Source: Johnsonella ignava ATCC 51276 (GTDB lineage Bacteria > Bacillota > Clostridia > Lachnospirales > Lachnospiraceae). Taken from it: a stretch of 64,000 nucleotides of DNA. This document shows positions 8,280 through 16,800 of the stretch, piece after piece. A model generated the notes under the pieces. The model was not told the origin of the DNA and made no database searches. It worked only from the letters and a program-made list of their open reading frames with translations. Every line of letters starts with the position of its first letter. The stretch's first letter is position 1. The position numbers and the translations under genes were made by a program. The stretch lies in the NCBI RefSeq assembly GCF_000235445.1, contig NZ_JH378832.1:29457-93456 (forward strand), given 5' to 3'.

Positions 8280-8502
8280 TGTAAGCGTTAGGCTTACTAC
8301 TACTTTACTACTTTTGAATAGCAAAATAAGTGAGGTTTTAAGAATTTATATCATATCTTCCATAAAAGAAAATACCGATAAAGCACGTAAATACGGGATT
8401 TATCGGTATATAAGAACTTATAAAAAGATGAATAGGAAAATGGAGATTATTTATATTAAAAAGTGATTTTTTAAAGTAGTAAATCGTAGCATATTTATAA
8501 TA
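8280..8502. other. Right end region of the Tn916-like remnant with candidate Int arm sites
   Basis: Just after int are GTAAGC/GCTTAC (8281-8297) and repeated ACTACT units ending TTTACTACTTTTG (about 8297-8316). The inverted counterpart AGTAGTAAA occurs near 8474-8482. Tn916 Int arm domains bind short direct repeats near the ends, so these are candidate arm sites (inference). An 11-bp hairpin (8372-8382 with 8399-8409, ATACCGATAAA) lies between. No gene here. Confidence 0.45.
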
Positions 8503-8964
8503 TTATCTTGGCTTTCTCAGCTGTTTAAAAAAATCTTTCATAAGCCGGGAACATTCATCATGTATGTTTCCGGTCATGTAAGTTACATCAACCTGATGGT
8601 TAAATTTATCTACATGAAAAAGATCGATTATAGAGCCGGCACAGCCTGCTTTGGGGTTTGGAGCACCTATAAATATTTTAGGTATCCTTGCCTGCACTAC
8701 GGCACCGGCACACATAGGGCAGGGTTCAAGGGTTACATACATACAGCACCCCTCCAGTCTCCAGTCTCCAATCTTTTTGCAGGCTTTTCTTATTGCAATA
8801 ATTTCTGCATGAGAGAGAGTTGATTTTTCGGTTATTCTCCTGTTATATCCTCTTGCAATTATCTTATTTTCATATACAATCACACATCCGATAGGCACTT
8901 CATTTATCAGGAAGGCTTTTTTTGCCTGTTTAAGTGCTTCATACATAAAATCATGGTCTGTCAT
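8503..8964 (-). CDS. tadA: tRNA-specific adenosine-34 deaminase
   Basis: 153 residues, full length. Zinc/active-site motifs HAEIIAI (His and catalytic Glu, about residue 53) and PCPMCAGA (two Cys, about 83-86) define the cytidine/deoxycytidylate deaminase fold; the spacing and VVQARIPKIFIGAPNPKAG mark TadA, which makes inosine at the wobble position of tRNA-Arg(ACG). It starts MTDHDFMYEALKQAKKAF. The Tn916-like remnant abuts its 3' end. Expected to be essential. Confidence 0.95.
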   Translation of the reverse strand: MTDHDFMYEALKQAKKAFLINEVPIGCVIVYENKIIARGYNRRITEKSTLSHAEIIAIRKACKKIGDWRLEGCCMYVTLEPCPMCAGAVVQARIPKIFIGAPNPKAGCAGSIIDLFHVDKFNHQVDVTYMTGNIHDECSRLMKDFFKQLRKPR

Positions 8965-9058
8965 ATAAAAATCTCCGTTTATATCTGATAAGTACTTTTT
9001 ATTTTAAATCAATTTCAAAAAGTTCAAATACAAATCAGTTCTCTGATGGAATTTTAAA

Positions 9059-10021
9059 TCATGATTGTACTGAAGCCATATTAAATACAAGCTTTGCGCC
9101 GCCATATATACCTGCATCGTTTCCAAGCGTTGCAAGTACCGTTCTGGGTTTAGCTTTGGAAAGCTTTACATATTTTTCATATTCGTTTTCTATCATTTTA
9201 AGTAAGAACTCTCCCGCTTTTGACACTCCTCCGCCTATTACAAATACATCGGGATCAACTGTATATGCAATATGAGACATGGCTATACCCAGATATCTGC
9301 ATACTTTTTTAATTACTTTAAGTGCTGCCGCATCTCCTTCCTTTGCACAATCAAGTACATCTTTAGCACTTATATGTTCTTTGTGTTTTCTAAGTAATGA
9401 CGGCATAGTATCTGCTGCAAGTACCCTTTTTGCCTCACGTACTATGCCGGTGGCACTTGCTATCTGTTCAAGGCAGCCACGGCAGCCGCAGTTGCAGTAT
9501 TCATTTTCATCATTTATCACATGCATATGTCCTATCTCTCCGGCTATGCCATGTCTGCCCTCCGCTATCTTTCCGTCAATTATCACGCCGCCTCCTACTC
9601 CGGTGCCGAGTGTTATAAGCACTACATCTCCAAATCCCTTTGCACCCCCCTGCCACATTTCGCCAAGTGCGGCTATATTGGCATCATTTCCCAGACCTAC
9701 CGGTATACCTGAAAGCATCTGTGAAAGCTCTCTTGCCGGATATCTGTCCTTCCAGCCCAGATTTACACAGACCTCAACATACCCGCTTGGAAGAACCGGT
9801 CCCGGAACTCCAAGACCTATACCTAGACAGTCATTTAAAGTGTATGACTGTTCATGCAGCACTTCCTGTACAGAAGAAGCTATATCACTTATAACCGATG
9901 CGGAGTTGTTTTCCTTTGATGTTCCTATAGCCCATTTTTTTACAAGCTTTCCGCTTGTATTAAATATCCCCATCTTTACAGTTGTTCCGCCTATATCAAT
10001 TCCTATACATATATTTTCCAT
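9059..10021 (-). CDS. glcK: ROK-family glucokinase
   Basis: About 320 residues from the ATG at 10021, which is preceded by GAGAGGTTAGTT; a longer upstream frame lacks such a site. The start reads MENICIGIDIGGTTVKMG (phosphate loop DIGGT). The zinc-binding ROK signature CNCGCRGCLEQIAS is present, as are LGNDANIAALGE and the active-site EIGHMHV region. This cytosolic enzyme phosphorylates glucose to glucose-6-phosphate with ATP, feeding glycolysis and the sugar-nucleotide supply used by the glycan cluster upstream. Specificity for glucose is family-based. Confidence 0.9.
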   Translation of the reverse strand: MENICIGIDIGGTTVKMGIFNTSGKLVKKWAIGTSKENNSASVISDIASSVQEVLHEQSYTLNDCLGIGLGVPGPVLPSGYVEVCVNLGWKDRYPARELSQMLSGIPVGLGNDANIAALGEMWQGGAKGFGDVVLITLGTGVGGGVIIDGKIAEGRHGIAGEIGHMHVINDENEYCNCGCRGCLEQIASATGIVREAKRVLAADTMPSLLRKHKEHISAKDVLDCAKEGDAAALKVIKKVCRYLGIAMSHIAYTVDPDVFVIGGGVSKAGEFLLKMIENEYEKYVKLSKAKPRTVLATLGNDAGIYGGAKLVFNMASVQS

Positions 10022-10054
10022 AACTAACCTCTCAAATTTATATGTCAAATCAGT

Positions 10055-10145
10055 CTTAAATTCCCTATGTTAAATCTATCACCGGTACCCTCACATCTGC
10101 GTTATGAGCAAACCGATCTTTTAAATTTCTTATGTTAAATCTATC
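10055..10145. repeat. 26-bp imperfect direct repeat at the 3' end of the DUF2142 gene
   Basis: Copies at 10055-10080 and 10120-10145 share TATGTTAAATCTATC and a TTAAATT block. The second copy includes the last codons and stop of the DUF2142 gene; the first lies in the spacer, so a short segment of the gene end has been duplicated. Confidence 0.7.
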
Positions 10146-11980
10146 CTCATGCATATTATAGCAAAAAGTCTTATAAGTGCATACGAATTCAGGCATATAA
10201 AAGTAAAAAGTACCGGTTTTTTTATATCTCTTACCGCCTCAACCGGCAATTTATCAGCCAGTAATAACAAAGGCATAAGCACAGGAAGAAAATACCGTCC
10301 CTGTACACCGCTTATTACCATAGCCCCCCTTGGAGTCCACGCTATAAACATTGAAAGTATTGCACCTGAAAAAACTGCAAATACTATAAAAGCAATTATA
10401 AATCTTTCTTTAAATCCATGTACCATATCCGTATTTTGTTCTTTAACCCGCAGTCCAAGCATAATAAGCCCTAAACTGAAAAAAACTATACATATATACG
10501 GCACATTCAGTACCCTGTTTATATTTCCCAGATATGCACCTATCATAGTCATATGATAATAATCAAGCTGCAACAGTATAGTTTTATATATCATATCCAT
10601 AGTAAAGAAAGGTCTGTGAGCAAGCTCTCTTATAGTAAAACCCGGCTCGCCAGCCCAGCCTACACTGCTTGTTCTTGCCTGTGCATAGCTTTGTATTAAA
10701 ACGGCATTTACTGCAAATATAGAAATGATAAGCGTTGTTAAAATTGCCGCAAAGCCTAAAAGATATATTTTTTTGTTTTTAAATCTATTCCTGTCTATTA
10801 TAAAGTAGGCAAACACAGCCGGAGAATATATAAGCTTACATGGTGCATAAATCGCAGTAAGCAGACATAAAAACAATATATCTTTAATACCCGGTCTATA
10901 TCGCATACAGGTAGAGTCGATTTTTTTTTCATTATTTCCATTTTCGCTATTTACCGTATTACGAGCTGAAATTCCACTTGTTCTCTTTCCTGCATCAGGA
11001 CTTTTGTCGTATGCATAAGCCATATTTAATATCTTTGCAAAAAAACATGATATAATAGAAAGCAGCATTGCATCATACGACATAGAGGCTGCAAGATGCA
11101 GGCTCATAGGAAGCACCGCCACACCATAGAGTATTTCCTTTGCAAACGGCATAAGACTTAAAGCATAGGACATCACAAGTACATAAAAAAGCAGATTGAA
11201 AAATTTGCCTAAATTAATCATCATTATTGAATTAAATCCCATTATTCTGGCAATGCAGATTCCAAATGCCTGAGGTATATATACAAGCGGTGTAGTTTTC
11301 ACAGGAGGCTGTGAAGATATTCTTATATTTTTGCTGTTTTTATACGGATAAAGGCTGTCCCAGTTTTTTATTATCTTAAGATCCTTTTCTTCTATGTTTC
11401 TGCCAAGGACCTCCATCTCATCTGTACTGTAGGTATCACTATCTGTTTCTTTATTACTTGCTTTTGCTTTATCTATGTCATCACCTGCATCATTTTTATT
11501 TTCCTGTGTATTGTTTAAGCCGTCCTGCGTACCCGCAATATCACTTAAATCTTCAAGAAAATAATCCTGTTCCCTCACCTTTACATGACCGTCCTCAATC
11601 ACCGGTTCAAGTCCCATAAACTGTGATGAAAGCTTATAAGCACTTATATAGTGGCTTACCTCGTCGGGTGCGCTAAGTCCCTGAAATACAAACATATAAC
11701 CTATACCCAGAAAAAATGCCGAAAACATAAAGCTTTTATACAGTGGCAGCCTGCCTTCAGAACTTTTTTTAAGTATATAAAATGATAATGTTATATTAAA
11801 AAGCATTAAAAAACATAACTTTATATAGTCAGTCTTAAGGAAAAGATCTCCGCTTCTGTCCGCAACAAGCTTTACCTTATCATAATGACAAATCGCAAAT
11901 ATGATAATTATTATCAAAGGCAATACAGGTATTAAAATATTTATGTTTTTATATTTTTTAAAATTCAAACTGCTAAACAT
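10130..11980 (-). CDS. DUF2142-type polytopic membrane protein (probable GT-C-like glycan enzyme)
   Basis: 616 residues with about ten or more hydrophobic segments. The region FQGLSAPDEVSHYISAYKL resembles the acidic first loop of DUF2142 and related GT-C transferases, where an Asp/Glu pair is catalytic. A hydrophilic acidic insert (about residues 130-200, Asp/Glu/Asn-rich) probably sits outside the membrane. It lies last in the minus-strand glycan cluster, after a DPM1-like GT2 and a DUF2304 protein. A polyprenyl-phosphate sugar made by the GT2 could be its donor; this is inference. Ends in a duplicated sequence. Confidence 0.7.
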   Translation of the reverse strand: MFSSLNFKKYKNINILIPVLPLIIIIIFAICHYDKVKLVADRSGDLFLKTDYIKLCFLMLFNITLSFYILKKSSEGRLPLYKSFMFSAFFLGIGYMFVFQGLSAPDEVSHYISAYKLSSQFMGLEPVIEDGHVKVREQDYFLEDLSDIAGTQDGLNNTQENKNDAGDDIDKAKASNKETDSDTYSTDEMEVLGRNIEEKDLKIIKNWDSLYPYKNSKNIRISSQPPVKTTPLVYIPQAFGICIARIMGFNSIMMINLGKFFNLLFYVLVMSYALSLMPFAKEILYGVAVLPMSLHLAASMSYDAMLLSIISCFFAKILNMAYAYDKSPDAGKRTSGISARNTVNSENGNNEKKIDSTCMRYRPGIKDILFLCLLTAIYAPCKLIYSPAVFAYFIIDRNRFKNKKIYLLGFAAILTTLIISIFAVNAVLIQSYAQARTSSVGWAGEPGFTIRELAHRPFFTMDMIYKTILLQLDYYHMTMIGAYLGNINRVLNVPYICIVFFSLGLIMLGLRVKEQNTDMVHGFKERFIIAFIVFAVFSGAILSMFIAWTPRGAMVISGVQGRYFLPVLMPLLLLADKLPVEAVRDIKKPVLFTFICLNSYALIRLFAIICMRIDLT

Positions 11981-12004
11981 CTTTACAAACTCTCCCCCTG
12001 CAGC

Positions 12005-12493
12005 TTATATTTTATTTTTATCATCTGTATAATCAGCTTTTTTTATATTTTTTTCCGTTTCAAACCCGGCATTACCTTTTGTTTCGGTAGCACTTACCAT
12101 ATCATCTTCAAGCATCCGCACTGCCTGATCCTCTGTATGTATTTTAACAGAATTATCAGTACCTATTTGTGCATGCTTAAGTGCCTCATCCTGTATAAGT
12201 CTTGTAATTTTACTGTTAAGCACCGAAATCTGTAAACTCATTGAAAAAATCTTAATTATAAGCACTGCAATTATTATAAGATAAAGCATATTGGCAGGAG
12301 ACTGCGTTCCGCTTAATGAAGAGAGGAAATAAATTATATCCGGAAATAAGGCTATAATTATAAGTGCAAGAAAAAAGCATACCCAAAATACAGCCTCGTC
12401 AATCTGAAGCTTAGCACGCCTTATCCTTTGTATCACCGATACTGCCGCAGTAAACGAGCCTATTATAAGCAGAAGTCTTAGCACCAAATTCAT
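12005..12493 (-). CDS. DUF2304 small membrane protein
   Basis: 162 residues: short N-terminal segment, membrane helices at about 1-20, 33-52 and 68-90, then a coiled, charged tail (SKITRLIQDEALKHAQIG) that ends hydrophilic. The pattern IRRAKLQIDEAVFWVCFFLA is typical of DUF2304, a family often encoded beside DPM1-like glycosyltransferases and thought to anchor them to the membrane. Sits between the GT2 (12613-13326) and the DUF2142 gene on the same strand. The molecular role is not established. Confidence 0.75.
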   Translation of the reverse strand: MNLVLRLLLIIGSFTAAVSVIQRIRRAKLQIDEAVFWVCFFLALIIIALFPDIIYFLSSLSGTQSPANMLYLIIIAVLIIKIFSMSLQISVLNSKITRLIQDEALKHAQIGTDNSVKIHTEDQAVRMLEDDMVSATETKGNAGFETEKNIKKADYTDDKNKI

Positions 12494-12612
12494 ATACTCC
12501 CCCTTTTTAAATAATAAAATTTATCATTAATATGCTGAATTAAAATATAGAGAAGCTATTTTTAAAAATATATTTTAATCTGATTAAAATAATTTCCTGC
12601 AAAAATTAACGT

Positions 12613-13326
12613 CTACTTTTTTGAATATTTTAAATCCCTTTTTCTAAAATTTTGTATAAATATAATTGATACAAGCATTCTTATCATATATTTTATTGAA
12701 TTAAAGAAAGTCAGATAACTTTTTCCGCCTTGACGTTCTTTCATCTGTGCCTGCACCTCACTTATCCTTATACCCTGTTTTATAAGATATGATACGGTGT
12801 CAGGCTCAGGTCCGTAATTAATATTAAGTGCAAACTCCTCTATGGCTCTTGAGCTGTACATCCTCATACCCGATGTGGGATCGGTCAGTCTTGTTCCGGT
12901 AGTAATCATTACTGCCAGCGATATAAGACTGCTTCCTATCATACGCAAAGACATAGGCTTCTTTTTTTTAAGAAATCTTGAAGCAATAACTATCTCAGCC
13001 CCATTGTCCGCCTCAGCCTTCATAGCCTGTATATACTTAGCACTGTGCTGTCCGTCTCCGTCAAACTGCACCGCATATTTATATCCTTTTTGGTATGCAT
13101 ATCTCATACCTGTCTGAAAAGCACCTGCCAGGCCTAAATTTACGCTCAGACTTATTATATTATATCCCCTGTTTTTACATATTCTTTTTGTATCATCCGA
13201 AGAACCGTCATCTATAACCACATAGTCAAATTCCGGATAATTTTCTGCAATCTCATCAACTACAAATGCTATATTCGCTTCTTCATTATATGCAGGAATA
13301 ATGAGAAGAACTTCTTTTTTATACAT
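12613..13326 (-). CDS. GT2 glycosyltransferase of the dolichyl-phosphate mannose synthase type
   Basis: About 237 residues from the ATG at 13326 (MYKKEVLLIIPAYNEEANIA), chosen because a longer frame would overlap the upstream gene by 52 bases. Motifs: VVIDDGSSDDT, the donor-binding QFDGDGQHSAKY, and SGMRMYSSRAIEEFAL. No C-terminal membrane helix pair is evident, so the adjacent DUF2304 protein may provide anchoring. The likely reaction is transfer of a sugar from a nucleotide sugar to polyprenyl phosphate at the inner face of the membrane. Specific sugar unknown. Confidence 0.85.
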   Translation of the reverse strand: MYKKEVLLIIPAYNEEANIAFVVDEIAENYPEFDYVVIDDGSSDDTKRICKNRGYNIISLSVNLGLAGAFQTGMRYAYQKGYKYAVQFDGDGQHSAKYIQAMKAEADNGAEIVIASRFLKKKKPMSLRMIGSSLISLAVMITTGTRLTDPTSGMRMYSSRAIEEFALNINYGPEPDTVSYLIKQGIRISEVQAQMKERQGGKSYLTFFNSIKYMIRMLVSIIFIQNFRKRDLKYSKK

Positions 13327-13346
13327 GCTCTTATTCGTCCAATCCG

Positions 13347-14306
13347 CTACAAAACTCTTTTCAGGTAATTCTGCCAGTAGGTATGATTTAAACCGCACAT
13401 TTTTATTATTGCAGGTGGAAGTTTCTTATATCGTTTTCCCATAAGGTAGCCTGCATATTTACACAGACTTATATAAAAAAGCTTAGGTAAAAGATATAAG
13501 GCGCCATGCTCTGCAAGATATAAGGCGGTTTCCTTTACAAGCCTTTTACCCTCTCCCTCGCTTTTAAACCCGGAGAACACATCACTGTATGCACTCTGTG
13601 AAGCACCTATATCAAAATTCCTCTTAAACTGCATAAATCCCGAATATTCATGTGAATGATAAACACATGCTTTAGAGCTGTAATATATGTTTCCTCCGGA
13701 TTTTATAAGCCTTGAAGCATATATCATATCCTCATTTAATACAAGCCCCTCAGGAAAGCCGCCAAGTTTATCAAAACGCTTTCTGTCAAAGGCGGCACAT
13801 ACATTTGAAGCAAAATACAGTTTTATACCATATTTTTCTACATCTGATGCCGACTTTATATATGAATTTTCAGGGTAATTATATCTCCTTGTAAATCTCT
13901 CTATAAGCCCCGCATCTTTATACGGGATCTGTCTTGCATAGGATATGCCTACATTGTTATCAAGCGATGATATAAGGTTTTCTATAAGATGTCTGCTGCA
14001 TGGAACAGCATCCTGTGTCATACATATAAACGCATCCGCATCTGACAATGAAACACCGAAATTTCTGCTTCTTCCGTGGTCAAATTCAGATTTTTTTATA
14101 TGCCTTATAACACAGGCTTTTGAAAGCTCACCGCTTTCTGATATTATATCATCAAAACCCAAGGCTTCCCATTCACTTTTATCAGTATTTATTATAATAA
14201 TCTTTCCGGGTTTTACACTCTGTTTTACAAGTCTTTTTAAAAGAGATATAAATCGCATATCCGGTTTGTATGAAGGTATTATGACATCAACACTTTTTTC
14301 AGGCAT
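13347..14306 (-). CDS. GT2 glycosyltransferase (rhamnosyltransferase-like)
   Basis: 319 residues. Begins MPEKSVDVIIPSYKPDMRF; the motif FICMTQDAVPC matches the acidic donor site of rhamnosyltransferase-type GT2 enzymes, and DHGRSRNFGVSLSDAD precedes it. The later KLGGFPEGLVLNEDMIYA is the typical acceptor-side signature. Its start overlaps the flippase stop by 8 bases, indicating coupled translation. Presumed to add one sugar to a lipid-linked glycan on the cytoplasmic face. Linkage and sugar not predictable. Confidence 0.85.
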   Translation of the reverse strand: MPEKSVDVIIPSYKPDMRFISLLKRLVKQSVKPGKIIIINTDKSEWEALGFDDIISESGELSKACVIRHIKKSEFDHGRSRNFGVSLSDADAFICMTQDAVPCSRHLIENLISSLDNNVGISYARQIPYKDAGLIERFTRRYNYPENSYIKSASDVEKYGIKLYFASNVCAAFDRKRFDKLGGFPEGLVLNEDMIYASRLIKSGGNIYYSSKACVYHSHEYSGFMQFKRNFDIGASQSAYSDVFSGFKSEGEGKRLVKETALYLAEHGALYLLPKLFYISLCKYAGYLMGKRYKKLPPAIIKMCGLNHTYWQNYLKRVL

Positions 14307-15690
14307 CTTGATACTCCTTTTTCCCCTTAATTGAAAGCAGTTTTTTTAAAAATACCGCTATAAACATAAAGCTTACAAAAACCATAAGTATAAGGTATGA
14401 GACAGCGGCACCTTCTATGCCTGCACTTTTTGCCATCCTTTCAGATAAAAAGTATGCAGTAATGCCTCCTAATATATAAACTGCAAATATGGCATTTCTT
14501 TCTTTTATAATTACCAATATATAATAAAACAGGTTAAGAAGTGCATAAAAACCGCCTCCAAGTATTAAAATCAAAAATGAGTTTTCATATTGTTTAAGCT
14601 CGGATATACCGGTTCCTAAAAGCATTGACAGCACCCTTATACCCATAATTTTGGCAGCTGCCATAGCGCATATCGTAAATCCCGCTATATATAGGCTTAT
14701 CTTCAGTATTCTTTTATTAAAAAGTTTTATCTCACCCCTTTCATAATTTACACTCAGCATTGTAAGTGCAGGCCTTATTATAAAACCTGCCATAAGATTT
14801 ATAACCGAGGTAGGTATAAAAAGCGTATTAAAATAGGCATTTGCTTCATCTCCAAGAGCCGAATTTACCGCATATTTTGCCGCTGCAAATATATATATAT
14901 CAACAAATGAGGATAAAAACAGCAGCTTGCTTAAATTAAACAGTTTAAGTATACTGCCCTTTTTTACACTATAATCAACAGCCCTTATAGATTTAAGCGG
15001 ACAAGCCGCAAATATATAAACTGAGATAAAGCCGGAGACTGCAAATGCAGCGCTTCCATAAAGTGCATTTTTTGTAATTATCGTGGCAATTATAAATACG
15101 GCAGCCGAAAATACAGTCCTTAAAAGGCTTGACTTTCCTGTCATATAAAGTCTTCCCTGCCTTTGATATTCAGTTTCATAACAGTCCGCAATCCCGTCAA
15201 ACACCTTATACAGCACCATTGAAAACCATATAAGCATTTTATTTAAACTGCCTGCAAATAAAACTGAATATATTATGCCTCCTGCAAGTGCAGCCGCAGA
15301 TGTAATCATCCTGAATCTGAGATAATCTCCGAAGCTGCATTTAAATGACATATCAGTCATCTGTATAGGCCTCATACCGAAATATGAGATTATATACAGC
15401 TGTTGTCCAAGAGTTGAAAAAGCAAAAAATATTATGCCCCCTTCCTCTTTCCCCAATATTCTTGAAGCTATCACTCCGAGAAGCATACTTGTTATTGCAT
15501 AAACTCCGCTTCCAAGCATATTCCAGATAAGATTCTTTTTTTCAAGATCTTTATCTTCACCATATCCTGTTTTCTCTTTTTTTGAATTTAATGCCGTATT
15601 TTCAGTATTTATATTTTTATAAGATTTACCGCTGTGCTTCATACAGTCAGTCCTGATACATCCGGGTATAAGCCTGTATATTACATTCAT
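14299..15690 (-). CDS. Wzx-type oligosaccharide flippase (first of two)
   Basis: 463 residues. A charged N terminus of about 50 residues is followed by roughly 12-14 hydrophobic segments in the MATE/Wzx arrangement (NLIWNMLGSGVYAITSMLLG at the first). The ATG at 15690 overlaps the upstream ATP-grasp stop as TAATG, so translation is coupled. Such proteins move lipid-linked repeat units across the membrane. A second, different flippase is encoded at 17972-19417. The long hydrophilic N terminus is unusual; an internal start is possible but no better ribosome site was seen. Confidence 0.8.
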   Translation of the reverse strand: MNVIYRLIPGCIRTDCMKHSGKSYKNINTENTALNSKKEKTGYGEDKDLEKKNLIWNMLGSGVYAITSMLLGVIASRILGKEEGGIIFFAFSTLGQQLYIISYFGMRPIQMTDMSFKCSFGDYLRFRMITSAAALAGGIIYSVLFAGSLNKMLIWFSMVLYKVFDGIADCYETEYQRQGRLYMTGKSSLLRTVFSAAVFIIATIITKNALYGSAAFAVSGFISVYIFAACPLKSIRAVDYSVKKGSILKLFNLSKLLFLSSFVDIYIFAAAKYAVNSALGDEANAYFNTLFIPTSVINLMAGFIIRPALTMLSVNYERGEIKLFNKRILKISLYIAGFTICAMAAAKIMGIRVLSMLLGTGISELKQYENSFLILILGGGFYALLNLFYYILVIIKERNAIFAVYILGGITAYFLSERMAKSAGIEGAAVSYLILMVFVSFMFIAVFLKKLLSIKGKKEYQDA

Positions 15691-16781
15691 TATCCAAGCC
15701 TCATAAGTTCTATATCCTTTGCATATACACGACCCGCCTCCGCAATAAAACAGCCCGGTTCAGCTTCCCTGCCCATAAGCCATGCAAGCATTGCTTTCGG
15801 AAGATCTATGCCTGCCGCATGAGAAAACGGATATCCTCCTCCAAATCTCGCATTCATATCTATAACATAGGCTCCGTCTTCGTTGAGTATTATATCTATA
15901 TCAAGATTGCCTATATGCCTGCCTTTAAGAGCTATAATTCTTGCAATCTCATAAAGCTTTGGGTGCATGACAACCTTTGATATATCGGTTTCACCTGCCC
16001 TCATGGCAATCTTTTCTTTAATTACGGCAGTTATAAAATTGCCTTTAAAATCATTTATTATATCTATGCCGTACTCCCTGCCGATTATTTTTTCCTGTAT
16101 TATAACCGCAGATTCAATATTATTTCCTGCCTCATATTTTAAATATGAGGCATATATGTCTTTAGACGTTTTATTATAAAAAAATTCAAGCTCATCAAAA
16201 TCTCCGGCTTCGTAAATTCCAAGTGAACCCATACCCCACCTGGGCTTTATCATAAACTTAATACCTTTTTTAAATTTATCCCTGAAATAATATTCAAGCT
16301 CCTGTACCTGCTCCATACCTTTACATATAGGTATTATATCGTTTGAAATCCCGTCCTTGCCATACACTATCTCCTGTATACTGCCTTTACAACGGGTAAA
16401 TACAGGTACTTCTTTAAGTCCTGCCGAAATCAGAAACTCATTCATCTTAAGCTTATCATTACATGAATCTATAAAACCTGAATCTGAAACTGCTACAAAG
16501 GTTTTTTCAAACTGCGGTTTTGCAGATGAAAGTACAGGCAGATCTATATCAAAAAGCGGTATAAGCATATCTATCGCCTTTTCTTTACATAGTTTTATTA
16601 AAAACGGAATATATTCCTTATCATATATGACAGGGCTTACAAATGATTCGTCAGCCTGTGCCATACCCGTTGACATAGGTGCGGAGTTTACAGCATATAT
16701 TTTCCCATGCTCCCCCATGGCTTTCCTGAAATATCTCAAAAGATACGCTCTTCTTCCCACCGAGGTAAATAACAAGTTCAT
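15690..16781 (-). CDS. ATP-grasp ligase-like enzyme of the glycan cluster
   Basis: About 363 residues from the ATG at 16781 (MNLLFTSVGRRAYLLRYFRK); an upstream TTG-initiated version overlaps the previous gene and is less likely. An N-terminal pre-ATP-grasp domain (about 1-105) is followed by the ATP-grasp fold with KPRWGMGSLGI, VIIQEKIIGREYGIDI and the metal/phosphate end DMNARFGGGYPFSH. Family members join a carboxylate to an amine through an acyl phosphate, as in CarB-like and amino-acid ligases. Next to a sugar aminotransferase it may acylate an amino sugar (inference). No exact relative can be named. Confidence 0.8.
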   Translation of the reverse strand: MNLLFTSVGRRAYLLRYFRKAMGEHGKIYAVNSAPMSTGMAQADESFVSPVIYDKEYIPFLIKLCKEKAIDMLIPLFDIDLPVLSSAKPQFEKTFVAVSDSGFIDSCNDKLKMNEFLISAGLKEVPVFTRCKGSIQEIVYGKDGISNDIIPICKGMEQVQELEYYFRDKFKKGIKFMIKPRWGMGSLGIYEAGDFDELEFFYNKTSKDIYASYLKYEAGNNIESAVIIQEKIIGREYGIDIINDFKGNFITAVIKEKIAMRAGETDISKVVMHPKLYEIARIIALKGRHIGNLDIDIILNEDGAYVIDMNARFGGGYPFSHAAGIDLPKAMLAWLMGREAEPGCFIAEAGRVYAKDIELMRLG

Positions 16782-16800
16782 AAAAAACTGCCCTTTCTTT

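Larger units (their letters stand above)
5541..8500 (+). mobile_element. Remnant of a Tn916-like integrative conjugative element (recombination end)
   Basis: Gene order sigma-like orf7 analogue, orf8 analogue (truncated), non-coding block, xis, int matches the right end of Tn916/Tn1549-type elements. No conjugation, regulation or cargo genes are present to the left, where IS3 and other accessory DNA occur, and int is frameshifted, so this is a decayed remnant. The right limit probably lies between about 8475 and 8503, just beyond the tadA 3' end; the left limit is not defined. Confidence 0.75.

Noticed and set aside
9279..10073. Long plus-strand frame opposite glcK
   Set aside because: Antisense shadow of a well-supported kinase gene; Pro/Ser-rich with no recognisable domain.
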